A DNA stretch of 64,000 nt from Ectocarpus siliculosus (taxonomy: Eukaryota; Sar; Phaeophyceae; Ectocarpales; Ectocarpaceae): the NCBI GenBank assembly GCA_000310025.1, contig FN649758.1, positions 3,493,406 to 3,557,405 of the forward strand, in the 5' to 3' direction. This document shows, piece by piece, positions 33,554 through 45,400 of this stretch. The position numbers and the translations under genes are program-made. The notes below the pieces were generated by a model. It ran no database searches, was not told the origin of the DNA, and worked only from the letters and a program-made list of their open reading frames with translations. Each line of letters begins with the position of its first letter. The first letter of the stretch is position 1.

Positions 33554-35101
33554 GTAAATATCGACTAGCCCGACCATCCTCTGCCTTCACTCCATCTACC
33601 CGCCGCTGCCGGTGGTGAGGGGCTAGTTTCCGCGAGTAAAACCGACTGCAATGCCTTCATCACGATGATATCGTTCATTTTTAGCGCTTCCTACGAACCC
33701 ATGCAATGGCAGCTGATGGATTGTGGTGTGACCCTAGCTGACCGCAATCTAGCCAAGTGAAGAATCTGACGTCCAAATGAAATGAGACTGTTGTAAAGCA
33801 CGTTGTTCGCGTTGTTTATCGCAAGTATCATTCTGAGGTTGTGTGAAAGTCGCCCTTTCCTTCGATAGCACTTTGGAGGGAGTGTGCTGAAATGCGATGG
33901 GTCCTGCGAACGACAAAATGTCCACACGTCATTGCACATTAGATTCGAAACGCATGCTGCGAAGTGTTACGAAGCAAGAAATGGGGCATTCGCCTGGTAC
34001 GCCGTCTATCGGCGACAAACTCGCCACAGAACCCAGCGGATGTGCCGGGTACGAGCTGGAGGGGGCTAGGGGCTGAGGGTTAGGGAAATAGAGCTAGGGA
34101 AGAGTGCTAGCGGATAGAGCTCGGGGAGGGCGATGTCTTCATCGGCCAAGGGACGATATCTCAGAAGACGTCGAACTTCATAGAATGCTGAACGTCTCGC
34201 GCCCCCGGTGTCCCCTCCACCCAAGTCAAGCAGGCACCGGGGAAGTAACACAAACGAGGGCTACGAGCAAAGTCAGACGCGCTGTTGTCCGACCACAACG
34301 GCCAAATATTCAACAACGGGTCAAACCAGGATATAAATCCGCACCATCCCTCTTCGGCTTTCACGTGAAGTGCATACTGTATGTATTCGACGGTGCGAGG
34401 GCCACGGGTAGAATCTGAAGCTCTCCGGCGTATCTTTGGGAGGCCCACACGGGAAATAAACATGAACACTCATAGAAACGTATACTTCTAGAGTATTGGG
34501 CATAGATATGCGGAGGTCGTAGGTGGTAGGTGGCGGGCGAACTCACAGGGGGTTTCTATTTGGTCTCATCGGAGATTTGACTAGTGATCTGGATTGCGTG
34601 ACGGATGGATGTGGTGCCGCGCCCACGCGTGGTGTTGTGCTCCGGTTTCCATTTCCCTCGTAAACAAGCCATTCAAATCTGGGCCCTCACTGGCCATCTC
34701 ACACAGCTTAACCTAACCGTTGTTGCCAAAAATTGGGCTGTGTGTATTACATAGGTAGGAATCACCCGGCGTTTCGTTGCTGCATCTATCTCTGTCTTTT
34801 TGGTCGCCTGGAAGCTTGAATTCTCAGCATTGTTTCAACGTGTGCCCGATGGAATTGTGTAGCGGTTTTACACTCTTTCCGTTCGTGAAATCTAGGGATT
34901 CCTAATGAGAACCACATTGTCTGTGGCAAGCCATGAAAAAGTGTCCCCAATAATTACGGCCTAGAGGGTGCGAACAATCAGCATGACTTACAGTAACCAT
35001 CCGACTGTCGCATGGGCGACTGTATTTCGTGATGACCGTGGTCATCCGTGGTTGGCCTCAACCAAATCAAATCCTTGGTCGAACGCTTTTCCTTTTCACA
35101 G
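33554..35101. other. Intergenic or intron; nothing recognised
   Basis: No convincing coding, RNA or repeat feature. GGGTTAGGG-like and GCTAGGG motifs near 34060-34100 are too few to call. Confidence 0.4.
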
Positions 35102-35263
35102 GACATTGGGGGGTTGGAAGAATGTTCTGACGGTTTCTGTCCCCCTATCCTCATGTCGTCCCGGTTGTTCGGCGTAGAACAGTGCCAATTCGACGAAGAA
35201 CTGCTTGTGGTGTTGTGGAAGGGATCGGAAGACCAAACACCGAAGAGGGCAGGGTCACAAACG
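35102..35263 (+). CDS. Orphan exon candidate 2 (phase 0-0)
   Basis: TTTTCCTTTTCACAG precedes and GTGAGCAAG follows 54 open codons (includes FCPPILMSSRLFGVEQC and ELLVVLWKGSEDQTPKR). Both splice sites are strong and keep phase 0. I do not recognise a domain. A long open frame also exists on the minus strand (35388-34978), so the coding strand is not certain. Confidence 0.3.
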
Positions 35264-35539
35264 GTGAGCAAGTCCCCCTTGGTTGAGCGGGACTGGTGTC
35301 GGTTGTCCATACCCGACAAGGATCTCCACATCTCTACCATTCGTTCGGCCAAGTATTCCATATAGTGAATATAAAATGCACAAGCCACGAAGTGTCAAAC
35401 TGAGTTAGGCTTCTACCCTTGTCCTCACCACGCACCGATAGTAGTGCGGTTCGACCCATGTCGAGTCCATCTCCAAACAACCACAGACTATGGCCGCACG
35501 TGCTGCATACCTCCGACACGGTCTGTACAATTTTTGGAG

Positions 35540-36015
35540 GGATTGCCTGCTCAATCTCCCACACTACTGGTAGTTTTACTGAACCGCCCATGGGGCACCC
35601 ATAGACTGCCCATGAGCTGCTCATGAGTGCCCCCATGGGCAGCCCATGAACTGCCCACGAATTGCCCACCGTGGGCACTTCAACCTAGAGCTCGCAACGA
35701 ACGGCATATCAACCTAGAACTTAGCCATCGGCACATTCACCTAGAAGGTAGCCACCCGGCGCCAACCTAGCACGCATCGTATGGGTTTGGATCTAGGGTT
35801 AGGGTTAGCGTTAGGGTTACCGTAAGGGTAATTATTTGTCGTTGTAGTGCCCATTCCAATGAAGATACTCTATTGTCTAGGAGTACACTGGTTCCGGTTG
35901 AAGGGCACTCATTGTCCGCCCATGGACTGCCCATGGTTTACCGATGGGGGGCCCATGGGCACAACATGGTGTCCATGGGTGGTTTAGCAAAACTGTAGAA
36001 AGTGTGGGAGACCCT
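35540..36015. repeat. Long inverted repeat (~130-bp arms) rich in CCATGGGC
   Basis: The left arm (about 35555-35690: CTCCCACAC ... GTTTTACTGAACCGCCCATGG ... GGGCACTTCAACC) and the right arm (about 35885-36012, inverted: CTCCCACAC ... GTTTTGCTAAACCACCCATGG ... GTGCCCTTCAACC) mirror each other around a ~195-bp centre. Inside the arms the palindrome GCCCATGGGC is repeated in variants. It could be a foldback-type DNA element; no target duplication was found. Confidence 0.65.
35790..35830 (+). repeat. Short interstitial telomere-like run
   Basis: About five TTAGGG-type units, some variant (GGGTTAGGGTTAGCGTTAGGG, then GTTACCG, TAAGGGT), lie in the centre of the inverted repeat at 35.5-36.0 kb. Confidence 0.6.
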
Positions 36016-36174
36016 CTCCGCTGGGGCCTAAACGATCCGGACACAAAACAAAACACAAAATTATAACGTTGAAAACGGACGTGCTCTACGTTCTTTTGAT
36101 GGCGACGAAAACGGTTGGTGGCCGCGCAGACCAACCACCAGAGAAGCTTTAGGTGAGTCATCGCCACATTCAGC

Positions 36175-36201
36175 AGCAGCAGCAGCAGCAGCAGCAGCCA
36201 C
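36175..36201 (+). repeat. (AGC)n microsatellite
   Basis: About nine trinucleotide units, no gene context. Confidence 0.8.
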
Positions 36202-36601
36202 CACAGCACGGCGGTGAACATTTTCTACATCTCCTTCATGTAACGCTTTAGCCGCAGCAGCAATGGCAAACGCATGAAGGCGACGACTATCCGCCTCCGC
36301 CACCAGCTATTCCCACCACAGCTCGACTTGTGAAACGACAGCGAATCGCTTTCCCAGGCTGCGTGAACAATCAATTCGAGTTGTGGAAGTATAGCGGATG
36401 GGTGGGGTTAGCAACATGTGAAACGATGTGCACGGCGGCGGTGTGTGTCGGAGCAACCAATGCTCGATATACTCCAACATTTTCACTATGTAAATATCTA
36501 CACTTTGCATATCCTACCTGTACATGATGTAGTAATCTATAGTATGAAGCATATAGTGTTCCAGTCTGGCACACAGGCAGGTTTAGGTGCCGGTTTACTC
36601 A

Positions 36602-39528
36602 TTCATACCATTACACAACAATATTTGTAATGACATCATGGTGGCTCGTCCGACCATGATATTGCCCGTGATGCTGTAGTGAAACGAGGAACCACTGGAT
36701 CATGACAAAGCAAAACCCTTCCAATTCGCTCTCTCATGCAAGATTACAGTTTCATTATTGTGGAAACCGTAGGCATACTTTACAAGGCAACACAGTCAGT
36801 TGTGCATTGGCTCACCTCGCGGGCTCTTGCTGAATGGGTTCGCCGTCCACATTCCGCAGCTGATACGCCTTCCAGAGTGTCCCCCTCGGGCTGTTTGTCG
36901 GTCGAACCGACTCCTGCTTGAGGCGAGCCACAGCGGTTTTGGTCCAACTTTGCCCAAGCCGCAGGAAAATCGAAAACAATCGAATCGCGCAAGAACAGCA
37001 GCAGCGACAAGAAATACAACAATGGGGGTCAGCAAGCAGCATGAATAATTGCAGCTTGCTAAGTGGGCACCCACTGAACCATTTCAAGGTGAGTTGTGAA
37101 AGAGAATCTTGTTGAGTACTGTACAAACAAACTCTGTTGACCGTGGTCGAGCTAGCCCCCCTGAACTGAAGTGGAACCTAAAGGCCGTCGCAGAAGAAGA
37201 GGGCTATTTCTCGGCTAGCAGTTGCCGTGATGAGTGGAATACGGAATCAATGGGTAGTTCTGGGATTGTCATCGGTGCGGGTGGCAGAAAGCAACGGGTG
37301 ATTCGGTGCTTCGGTTTTCATTCGCCTATGGTTCCCTTGGGTTGGCTATATCATATTCATCCGAAGACTGAGTATTCGTTCGGAGGTGTGATGCAGTCTC
37401 ACCGCAGGAAGAATCGGTCGTTCGAACCACCAAGATCAACTCGCTGTTGTTCGCCACCCAACTACAGTCGTATGCATCATAATAATTCTTCTTTTGGGAT
37501 TGCATTTCATCGCATTGTTGAACGAATGTTAGCTTGGCAAAAGACGGACATTTGATGCAAACAAATTTACAGGTATATCATGCGGGCAAAATATTCCAGC
37601 ATCATCGTACAGTTTCATTTCATCAAATCGCATTTCATTGAAGTCGTTAGAAGGCATTTTCGTTCAGCAAAAGACGGGCATTGCATGCAGGCGAATTTCA
37701 CAGTTCGTATGACCATTGTTTGGTCGTCAAGGCATTTCATGTGGTCAAAGAGAAAGATTATGATGCACAGAGCTGCGGCCTACATCGATGTTGCTTCCGT
37801 AAACCACGTCCATCTCGAAAGAGTATCCCTATTCCTTTTGAGGAACACCCGCTGCGAATGCTGGGGACCTATAAGTTTTTATGTTGAACATACAGTACCC
37901 CCATGCGCAACGGGCTCTTGATGGGCCATACTCTCTCGCTGTGGTCGTGAAGGTAAGACGGTCATGAACTCCAGAGCGTCTACCTTCAACACTACACTGG
38001 ATCTGGAAAAGAGGTGCAACCTCATGGCCAGATGCACGTGTACTGTAGTTCATGGCTATCCATGGCTGACTATGTGACTACACTAGGGAACACTCATTCG
38101 CCGTTTCGTTCCCGGTTTGTGCCAAACGATTGTGGGCGTGCTTTGCCTACGATGCAAACGCGTACAGTGTACTGAAAACGTGTGGGAGACAATGAAACGA
38201 GGCCAACTGGCATGTCGTGTACCTTCATGTTCATGTGCAACGATATTGGAGTTTTGAGAGTCCGACGTCAAGGGGAAAGCAATTTCCTCGAGGAGAAAGT
38301 TCATATCCCGACATAATTCACTCGGCCACGTATAGGGTATAACACTGTGCTGCCTGGAGCAATCGATCATTTTCATCCGCTAATCCATTTCTTCCATCGT
38401 TCCATTAAATCCATCGATCCTCTAGTTCATCCTTTAATCTAATCCGTCCATGAATACACATCTGCCGATGCAATCATTGGAGGGTATAAACCACATCCAT
38501 CATGCGTCAACCCATTTGATCGATTTCAGTTCTCTCCAAGATACAGATGCCCCTCTAGAGTCAGCATTGCAGTGTATTCCAACGTTCTCGAGTCAACTAT
38601 AATAGAGTCATAGACACCTCTGACCATTGCGAACGTATTTCAGGCACGCTGCCTGCATTCCAGATATCTTCAATTCGGTATTCTGACGTGTTCCTCCTCT
38701 ACCGAAACTCGTCGCGACCCTCCACGACTCTGCTCTGCCTACACCATATTCTCCACGATGACAATACGGCGTAGCTATGTTTCGAAGCAGACCAACCCTG
38801 TTTTTTAGAGCAGTATTATTACGTGTGAAAGACCCACCTGACGGTTAACCTATCACCGATGGCGTGCATGTCCGCCCGCAGTTCGTTCTGGCGATTGCCA
38901 TTGTTGGCCTTGACCCCGGCGACCGACGTCTGTGCGGCATCGGAGTTGGAGTTATTGGCATCGACCGCGAATCTCCTGGTGGGCATTCAGTCGATCACGC
39001 GAGAGGCGGCAATAGATCGTGGCGACATGATCATTGAACAGACCGTGCGGGGGGTCCATTTGAATTCCAACTCTCATATTCCATTTGACAGTATGCCTCA
39101 CCTCACTTCATTTTGTCCAGTAGTTCGGGTAAAACTCATGGGGAACATATTCTTGATTTCTACGCTGAGGAATGCGCCTCGTCACCTTCTTCTGCTGTCT
39201 ATCAATGTCACGAGCAACACCCCCATTCCTCACCAGTATGCCGTGGTCCACCGGGATGCAAGACCCAGACTGGGTGGTCAAAAGTGAGCAGGGTTGAGGG
39301 GGTGGGTGAAGAAGCTTTCCCCAACCTACTGTAGGGCCGTCCTTGGCAAACCAAGGCACACAACGCAATGAAACAGACTACTGGATACTTTCTGACGGAT
39401 TTGGTTTCCGTGGGCGACTTCATGTTGCCTGCGGCCTAAAAAGCAGGGTGTGGTAATACAAATCCTACAATAAACGACACAGCAACAGGATGAAACGGAG
39501 CTTAATGTGTAGACTATGCTGGATCTCG
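36602..39528 (+). repeat. Repeat A, copy A1 (~2.9 kb, solitary)
   Basis: It is well over 90% identical to the array at 55568-64000. It begins TTCATACCATTACAC and ends near CTATGCTGGATCTCG. It lacks a ~50-bp segment present near the 3' end of the other copies and has no SINE. An open frame of 148 codons (37109-37555) is longer than its counterparts in A2-A4. Two subrepeats built on GCAAAAGACGG(A/G)CATT lie at about 37496-37705. No terminal inverted repeats and no recognisable protein domain, so the class is unknown. Confidence 0.85.
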
Positions 39529-39531
39529 TAC

Positions 39532-39765
39532 CGTTTGAGTGGTCGATGACCGTGCCCTCCCCGACGCAGCCCTGATAGGTTCTTCGACGGTCCTGCCCAC
39601 CCTTCCGCCCTGGGTGACGGAACTTACTCCCGGTGAGCTTGACACTCCTTTGGCCCCTTTTGCCTTGGGCCCCGTCTTCTGCCGGTCAGAGAAGACGCAA
39701 TCGACCCCATTCTTTCGGCACGACCGGCACGGGCTGTCCTTGCCGAACGGCGCAGAGCATTTTGT
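39532..39765 (-). CDS. Zn2Cys6-like exon (second half of a binuclear zinc cluster)
   Basis: Gene-sense 3' splice site CCGCTACAG at 39767-39766 and 5' splice site GTACGA from 39531 bound 78 open codons in phase 0-0. The exon begins TKCSAPFGKDSPCRSCRKNG and continues VDCVFSDRQK: C-X9-C-X2-C-X6-C, the spacing of the last four cysteines in fungal-type Zn2Cys6 DNA-binding domains, followed by the usual basic linker. The first two cysteines would sit in an upstream exon (higher coordinates), which I could not find. The rest is Ser/Gly/Arg-rich. It may be a transcription-factor gene fragment; it directly abuts the end of repeat A1, so it may be truncated. Confidence 0.45.
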
Positions 39766-39772
39766 CTGTAGC

Positions 39773-40600
39773 GGCAAGAACGCTATGCAAACACTTGGGT
39801 CATTGATACAAGCCAATGCCGTGTAAAGGTGGGCCTACCAATGCTGAAAAACACTCCTGCTGTTCAGGGAGGCCATTTTCCAGTACGGATCAGGCGGACT
39901 GCCACACCTGACTTTTCTACCATCCTTCGTGCCTCATGAGACAAACGTTAGGGACGTTTCAGCAGGCCCTGGCACGATCGCCTACATCTTTCTTTCATTT
40001 GGTTGACTTCGATTTTGTTTCGTTCCTCACGTGCAGGGAAACGCATACTATCAGACCGCTTGCTGGTTCTCTCCGTTGAGGTAGATATCGTCGTGTGAGG
40101 TGGTTTGGGGGTCATGGTACCGAACATTACGCATTTGCTTGAAATGAGATCGTCATACATCGGAGTCTACAACGCCTAGAGAACACTGTAGTACCAGTAA
40201 CAGCAGCCTCATCGCTGCCGATCGTAGACAAGGAGTCACAGGACATCATACTGGAACCGAGAGCTCAATGTCACGACAAGCTGCAGATCCGTCAGCTAGC
40301 GCTGGAGATGATGGTACAGTGAAGAACGTGCCGCGCCGTTCTCTGTCGGAACCACTCTCTGTACTAGGTCCAGCAATGACAACCAGAGGACAGGCGTCAT
40401 GGCCGCACCAGTACAAAGTAAGCCGTCCGTCCTTATCTATTGATCCTCTCCATTGACCTTCTTCTGGAAACACCGGTCACAGTTCTTTCGGCTCGAGGAG
40501 GGGCGTTTGGACCAGGGCGCCCGGCCCCCTTGAATTTTGGTTCGGCCAGTCGCCATGTCGAACCATGAAGAATCGATCCTGTTAAGTGTACGTGGAGGTA
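39773..40600. other. Intergenic; nothing recognised
   Basis: Should contain the missing upstream exon of the Zn2Cys6-like gene if that gene is intact. No candidate was convincing. Confidence 0.35.
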
Positions 40601-40609
40601 AGGGTCAAC

Positions 40610-40873
40610 GGGAAAAACAAATTCAAGACATATTGGCCCACTATTTAATCGAAAATCGGGGTCCGTGGGAAGGAGGGAGTGATGTGGGACTCTATTTTCT
40701 ACAAATTTGGTAAGGGGCACCGCGGATAGAAACCCCTTGGGTGCAAGACTTACTTTCATGAACGAAGTCCCCACTACTAATTCCTATATATGACAGAAAT
40801 CGAAATTGCCCTGCCGCGGGGATGGGGTGTGTGTGCGGAACAATTTATTCACGTAGACCCTTGGTAGAGAGGG
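40610..40873 (+). repeat. Dispersed repeat R1, copy b (copia target)
   Basis: Matches 5070-5123 joined to 5671-5965 (TAATCGAAAATCGGGGTCCG, GGTAAGGGGCACCG, GACAGAAATCGAAATTGCCCT). It has no E1 insertion. The copia element interrupts it near CCCTTGGTAGAGAGGG. Confidence 0.7.
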
Positions 40874-41396
40874 TGTTGGATGTACTCACAGCATCAACAG
40901 ATTATTGCGAGCAAGAATTTCCCGAGCAGATGGAGCGGGGAGTTTGGGGGTTCAATGGTTGCTATGGATTAGATTTGGTGGTACCAACTTTATCACATAT
41001 TGCAGGTTTGAGGGTATGGGTGTCTACAACGGAATTTGTGTGCGTGGCTTGTGGTTCCTCACTTCCTTTTTCTGTGTATAATCAAGTCCTTTTTCCCGGC
41101 TCTCACGCCAACCCCGGCTTCCACGCCCATACTCCGGCTATCACGCCAACCCGGCTTCCACGCCTTCAGGACTCCCACGTCCCTACATATACCTTTACAT
41201 CAGGGCTTCCACGCCACCCGGCTTCCACGCCACAACTATATTACACACGAGCTTCCACGCTCCACCACGTAGAAGGGCTTTCACGCCCGCGGATAGTTTC
41301 TACATTTTGACCGTTGGCAGTACCCAGCTGCTGGCACCTTTTGTTTCCCACTACGGGACCCCGCGCCGAGGCACCCACGCACAAAGCTACTCAACA
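40874..41396 (+). repeat. Left LTR of the copia element
   Basis: Begins TGTTGGATG and ends GCTACTCAACA. Its second half is a run of ~10-bp units around TTCCACGCC. Preceded by GAGGG at 40869-40873. Confidence 0.92.
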
Positions 41397-42496
41397 CGCT
41401 AGCGTTTCGATCAAGAGAGTGGCCGCTGTGTCTACGCGCGCAAGATGCCGGATGGAGACGGACGACAGCCTCCGGGGGGACAAGGTCATGGTGATCCTTC
41501 CCCGGGAGAAGGCACCGGCGATGGAGGAACCAACTATTCGTTCACCGCCGATGCAGAAGAACAAGACAATCTGGGAGGGAGAGCGGCGGCGGGGGGAGAT
41601 CAGCAAGACTCGATGCGTCAGCTGGTCGACCTTCTCAAGCATGCTTTCGCGGCAAACTCCCAGGACCAGGGGCATCGTGCCCATTCAGGCACGTCTAGCG
41701 CCCAGACAGTAGAGTTGAAACAGCGGGAGAAAGTCGAGGTCCCTGTTTGGAGTGATGATTTCCTCAAAAATCGATCGATGGAGGTTGCGTTGCGGATTTT
41801 CACGAGTGCGTTTGAAGCGTGGATGGAGAACGAGGGAGTGGTTGACGCAATGAGAGGCCCAGAGATTCCTGTAGGTGCAGCTCAAGTGAATGTGGATTGG
41901 ATGAAACGTTCGTTTGGTGAGGAGAGAGTAAAGCAGTCTAGGAAGGTATGGATTTTCATTCTGTCGAAGATCACGGCACAATCTATTCAAGGGCAATTGC
42001 TCGCAGCGGAGAGTCCGCAAGCAGGGTACAAATTTTTCTTGGACTACTACCGACGCAGTAAAAACGAGGAGAGGCAGACGTTTGATGATCAGTGGAATGT
42101 GCTGTGTCAGAGGAATGGAGAAAGTTTGATGGACTAATGCGGTAGAGCTAAGGCGCTTTGGATGAGACTGGTGTCATACGGTGATAATCGTGCTGAAGTG
42201 TCCATGTGCAAGCACATCGCTCGGGGTTTTTTGCCAGAATTTGAGAAAATTAAAGAGCGTGTCATGTTTCACCCCATGTTGTCGAGTGCACAAATGCAGG
42301 AGGCGTTGAGGACGGCTGAGCACGAGCAGAGGTACGAGCGGAGGTCTGGAGAGAGAGGAGAGGAGACGAGGCACGCCCTCGTCGCTGCCGGCATGGGCCG
42401 GGGCGGCGGGCAGAGGAGACCAGCCATTGTCGGCATGGGTCACGGCGGACCGCAGCAGCAGCAGCAGCAGCAGCCACAGGCGTCGATGCAGCCACC

Positions 42497-42528
<32 letters not shown>

Positions 42529-45059
42529 TGGGACCGTACATCTGCCAGTACCACGGGCCCAACAGCTCGCACGCGACCGCCGACTGTCACAAGTTGCGCA
42601 GCGAGTTCCTGGCGAATGACAACGAGATCAGCGCGTACTTGAGCGGCAGGAGGGACGCCGAGGCGGCCGCTCATCCACGAGGCGGATCGCAGAACCTGGG
42701 GCGGGTTGGTGGTCCATCAGTACAGCAGTCGTACCAATTCCAAAACGGTGCGGGCTGGAGTCAGGGCCACCCTCCTGCGCCTCAGGGGCCGCCGCGTGGG
42801 CCAGGACCCGGAGCTGGGGGGCAGATGCAGGGGCGCAACGCTGGGGGACGGGGCTACGGCGGCGACGGGCCTCGCCCCTACGACAGCCGTGGGCAAGGCG
42901 GCGGCCGCGGGGGCAATTTCCCGCCGGCCAACGTACCTGCAGGGCAGCTTGCCAGCGTCCCGCGGCCCTTTTTTCCGGCTCACCTGGCCATCGGGGGCGG
43001 AGATTCGTTCGGTGGCGAAAGCAGCTCGGGATGGCAGCAAACGTCGGCGCCGGCACCCACGCCAAGCTGGGCCCCATCACCTTCCGAGGCGGGATACGGG
43101 TATGGGCTCGCGGCTCACGGGGGGAACCACAGCGGCGGTTCCTACGGCAACGCCGGCGGGGGATTTGGCTTCGGCTATTTTTCCGAAGACGGCGGGCCGC
43201 ACCAGCAGCAGGAGGCCAACGTAACATACTGCCCTTCTGCTGCAGGTCCTGACGCGTATCAGCCGAGAGTGTACAACGAGGCCTTCTACGTCTCGGAGCA
43301 GCCGGCGCCCTTCCCGCAGCAGCAGGCGAGTTTTGAGCAGCAGCAGCAGCAGTACCACGGCGTGCCTCAGGCGGCCTCTTCCTCCTCCTCTCCCTCTCCA
43401 GATCCAGGCGACGTTCTACCTCCTGCTGGCGACGCCCCTCTTCGTCTCTTCATGGCACGAAGTGTGTGCCGTCGAGGCAAGTTTGATTCTTTTCTTGAGT
43501 CGGCTTTTGGTTTTAAGGCGTCTGACGTTTTCGTACCTACTGTACCCGGTGTTGACCCTGAAATGCTTGCGAGTCACGAGAGGAATCACGGTTTTTCTGA
43601 GCAAGATTTGCACAGGGTTGCTTCTCCGAGTCTGTCTGCGATGTTCGAGAATTATGAGAAAGAGACCGATTTTCATGAGCCTGATGCGATTGTGCCCGCT
43701 GTGCCTGACGTGGTTGTGAGTACTGAGTCTGATGGGGTAATGCATGCTGTCCATGATGTGAGGGTGCCTTCTATGCCTGCTGTGATCGCGACTGCTGAGC
43801 CTGATAAGATTGTGCCTGCTGCCTCTGATGTATCTGGAATGCTAATTGTAGCTCGTGTCACCAAGCGTCCCACAGTAGACAAAGCTTTTCTATGCCAACC
43901 GTACATGCCGAATCCGAAGGGTAGCGAGCAGTGGCAGGCCGATTCTGGAGCGAGCGGGATGATTTCGAACCAGATAGATCACATGTACGACATTCGCCAC
44001 TTGGGCCAGGATGAACAATTTATTCAAATTGGAGACTCGGCTCTCATCAAGGTTGCAGCTGTAGGAAGCTTAGACCTTCGGTTCCACCAAATCGGAGCCG
44101 ACGGGAAACAGGAAGACATAGACATTACCGTGCCAGAAGTTTTGTTTGTGCCCGGGTGTGGATTCAATCTTTTTTCGGTTTGGAAAGTTTCGCACAAGCA
44201 TGAGGTCCGGATAAACCCTAGCGGAACTCAACTGGCTGCACGGTAAACTACGATTCATCCGTGGCGTGTCAAGTGACTCCCTTTTCGCCTCCCGCCTTCC
44301 CCACAAAGATGTGTCTCAAGTGAATGTTGCGCGTGAGAGTTTTCTGGTGAAGCCGGCCTCTACTGCCGAGAGTAGTGACCACTCGAGAGAATGGGCCCAC
44401 TCCTGCATGTTGAACATCTTTACGCATGCCCAGAGATCTGAAGTGTTGACTTGCCTTCTGGATTCGGAATTTTGAACCCCCCCGCGTGACGGATGTTTCG
44501 GCAGAATCCTCTGCCAGGATGATAGATGTTTGGGAGAGTGCTGAGTGTGACCGTGCTTTGGCTGTGTTGGGTCCGGGTAAGACGCCTTTCCATGTCGGCA
44601 ATGCAACAAAGGTTATGGATATTAACACGTTCCACAACCGTGCCGGCCACTTGTCCCAACCAATCTTGAGGTTATCCGCAAAACAACACGGAATCATGAC
44701 TCGCCGAGCATCCAGCATGGAGAGGAGGACATCTTCGTTCGCCTGAGCCAGCAACCCCATGGTGATCTCGGAAGGAGGGAGAGGGGTACTGACGGCCTCG
44801 TTCGGCAGAGATGGGAACTGCCGGTCCTCCGAAAGAGTAGAGAGCTGCTGCTGTGACATGGCGCGCGCATCTCCCCTCGTGTGACCTCGGACCCGAAGGT
44901 CTCCCTTCTCGCCCAGCTGCCTCGAAGCATGGGGCGTCCGGGGCGTGGCGTACCCCGGTGCGGTCGGCGGCGGTCTGGTCAGCCTGGTTTGGCGTGGTTG
45001 CGGCGCTCTTCTTGGCGGGGACTGTTCAGCCTCGATGGGTGAGGACGACCATTCCGGGA

Positions 45060-45400
45060 GCGGCGGCGATATCGACGGCGACGGTGACGACCCAGCGGCG
45101 GCAGCAGCAGCAGAGGACGGGGGTGGAGCAGCGGCGGTCCCCATCGCATGCGGCCACGGGAGCGGCGACACGGCGGCACCAGGCGAAGGTGCAGGCCATG
45201 ACGCAGGCCCCGGCGGCGGCGGCGACGGCGACGGCCCGGCGGCGGCAGGAGCGGGCGGCGGTGGAGCGGCGGCGGTCCCCGTCACAGGCGGCCACGGGAG
45301 CGGCGACACGGCGGCACCAGGCGAAGGTGCAGGCCATGACGCAGGCCCCGGTGGCGGCGGCGACGGCGACGGCCCGGCTGCGGCAGCAGCGGGAAGACGA
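45060..45400 (+). repeat. GC-rich ~135-bp tandem repeat within the copia element, copy 1
   Basis: About two and a half units with GGCGAAGGTGCAGGCCATGA and GGCGACACGGCGGCACC. The same repeat occurs in the opposite orientation at 47735-48115. Confidence 0.8.

Noticed and set aside
35790-35830. True telomere or chromosome end
   Set aside because: Only about five imperfect units, flanked by ordinary sequence on both sides.
36602-39528. LTR retrotransposon or TIR transposon identity for repeat A
   Set aside because: No long terminal repeats, no terminal inverted repeats and no transposase, reverse transcriptase or recombinase motif were seen.
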